DNA of 40,770 nt from Opitutus sp. Its GTDB lineage: Bacteria > Verrucomicrobiota > Verrucomicrobiia > Opitutales > Opitutaceae. The DNA lies in the NCBI GenBank assembly GCA_013821985.1, contig PNJQ01000030.1, forward strand, positions 1 to 40,770. Direction: 5' to 3'. Of the stretch, positions 40,152 through 40,770 are shown one piece after another. The notes under the pieces were generated by a model. That model was not told the origin of the DNA. It worked only from the letters and a program-made list of their open reading frames with translations, and made no database searches. Both the position numbers and the translations under genes were made by a program. Numbering within the stretch: the stretch's first letter is position 1; each line of letters starts with the position of its first letter.

Positions 40152-40529
40152 ATGGACGACCCCCGGCTCGATAAATGGCTTTGGAGTGTGCGCGTATTCA
40201 AGACGCGCGCCGAAGCGACCGCGGTCTGCCGCAACGGCCGCGTGCAGGTGAATGGCATCGACGCCAAACCCGGCCGCGACGTTCACATCGGCGAAGTCGT
40301 CACCGCCCGCGTCGGCATGGTCACGCGCACGTTGAAGATCGTGGGCATCCCCAAATCACGCCTTGCCGCGAAACTTTTGCCGGAATTCGTCGCCGATCTC
40401 ACGCCGCCGGCCGAATACGAGCGCGCGAAGCAAGCCAGCCTCGAGCACATGCTGGCGCGCGAACGAGGCAAAGGCCGCCCGACCAAGAAAGACCGGCGCG
40501 CCATGGGCCATTTGTTCGGCTTCGAGTGA
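40152..40529 (+). CDS. S4-domain RNA-binding protein (Hsp15/HslR-like)
   Basis: The protein has 125 residues from ATG 40152. The S4 domain (about 3-60) reads DPRLDKWLWSVRVFKTRAEA then TAVCRNGRVQVNG, followed by PGRDVHIGEVVTARVGMVTR. The basic tail (ARERGKGRPTKKDRRAMG) is like that of Hsp15, which binds 50S subunits carrying nascent chains after heat shock. The earlier GTG 40128 would add eight residues coded by repeat DNA. It is convergent with the EttA-like gene. Confidence 0.9.
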   Translation: MDDPRLDKWLWSVRVFKTRAEATAVCRNGRVQVNGIDAKPGRDVHIGEVVTARVGMVTRTLKIVGIPKSRLAAKLLPEFVADLTPPAEYERAKQASLEHMLARERGKGRPTKKDRRAMGHLFGFE

Positions 40530-40669
40530 ATGCCCGCGTGCAGACTTCGCTCGGAGCGGCCTTGATTAGCTTTCGCCACGACTTCGGCCCGACCAGCCTG
40601 CGCGTTCCCGTTCTCTCGCCCTCCTCCCTTTCTCCGCGCCTTCCGCGACGCCCGCGTTGAAAGCGCTTT

Positions 40670-40770
40670 CTACCGCGTGAGCCGGCGATACTTGATGCGG
40701 TGCGGCTGGTCGGCGTCCTTGCTCTTGCGACGGCGGAAATCCTCGAGATACGACGAGTAATTTCCCGCGA
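40670..40770 (-). CDS. ettA: C-terminus of an EttA-like ABC-F protein (gene cut by the window edge)
   Basis: The last 32 residues are visible: AGNYSSYLEDFRRRKSKDA, then DQPHRIKYRRLTR and a stop. The NYSSYLEDFRRR helix and the final PHRIKY-LTR match the end of EttA, the ABC-F ATPase that gates translation according to energy state. Only the tail is seen, so the assignment rests on about 30 residues. No clear terminator was found in 40530-40669, which separates it from the convergent S4 gene. Confidence 0.7.
   Translation of the reverse strand, partial: AGNYSSYLEDFRRRKSKDADQPHRIKYRRLTR

Noticed and set aside
1-40770. CRISPR array, tRNA, rRNA, prophage or IS element
   Set aside because: No regularly spaced direct repeats, no cloverleaf or rRNA signature and no transposase or integrase was seen on reading both strands. 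The repeats present are paired palindromes, not CRISPR units.

Overview
The window looks like part of a chromosome from a GC-rich verrucomicrobium, most likely an Opitutaceae/Opitutales relative. This is inferred from gene content: a PEP-CTERM autotransporter-type beta-strand-repeat protein, large secreted GH9 enzymes, a DUF5069 protein, a TIGR03067 protein, the fused Bat cluster and many short palindromic interspersed repeats. No rRNA, tRNA, CRISPR array, prophage or insertion-sequence transposase was recognised.

Layout. 1-7.9 kb holds two tandem, paralogous GH9 cellulase-type enzymes; the first is cut by the window edge and carries Calx-beta repeats. 8-12.4 kb holds rmuC, a TIGR03067 protein, a MOSC/mARC-type protein, a small membrane protein and a leftward three-gene set (GGQ release-factor-like protein, small helical protein, nucleotidyltransferase). 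12.5-20.3 kb is a rightward Bat-type operon: MoxR ATPase, DUF58 protein, BatA, BatB with a BatC-like tail, and BatD fused to BatE-like TPR and SH3 parts. 20.4-28.1 kb holds housekeeping and small genes: Nudix, LOG, gluQ, a cysteine-free FmdB relative, DUF5069, MazG-like, an Hsp20 relative, rlmJ, a YhcH-family gene, a VOC protein and a Cys-rich secreted peptide. 28.2-31.5 kb is one large PEP-CTERM surface protein, followed by a secreted SRPBCC protein. 32.4-36.9 kb is a leftward regulatory operon. 37.0-40.8 kb holds a peptide-binding ABC protein, a secreted hypothetical, an OGG1-type glycosylase, an S4 protein and the C-terminus of an EttA-like ABC-F protein.

Two things stand out. (1) The 32.4-36.9 kb operon. 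Its first gene encodes one polypeptide with sigma-factor-like regions 2 and 4, an anti-sigma-like segment, a membrane helix and a YfbK-type VWA domain with an intact MIDAS. It is followed by a normal ECF sigma factor, a 32-codon ORF whose start mimics the next protein, and a YfbK-like membrane protein from which exactly the VWA domain is missing. This looks like a membrane-linked transcriptional switch built from split and fused modules. (2) Palindromic repeats lie inside reading frames. The second GH9 gene carries four in-frame insertions that its paralogue lacks. A 30-nt unit (R6) has entered two different repeat families and is translated in two different frames. Similar inserts occur in three Bat-operon genes.

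Repeat families used below: R1 (GTAGGAGCCTGCTTGCAGG and its inverted arm), R2 (GTGGGAGGGGCTTTAGGCCC), R3 (CCGGGGTCGCTGACCCCGG), R4 (GCGGAACGCGGAACGC), R5 (TTCGTG-type arms, often just before start codons), R6 (30 nt, core GCCGAAGCCTTGGCGAAGG), R7 (GAGCGGCGCTCCGTCG).
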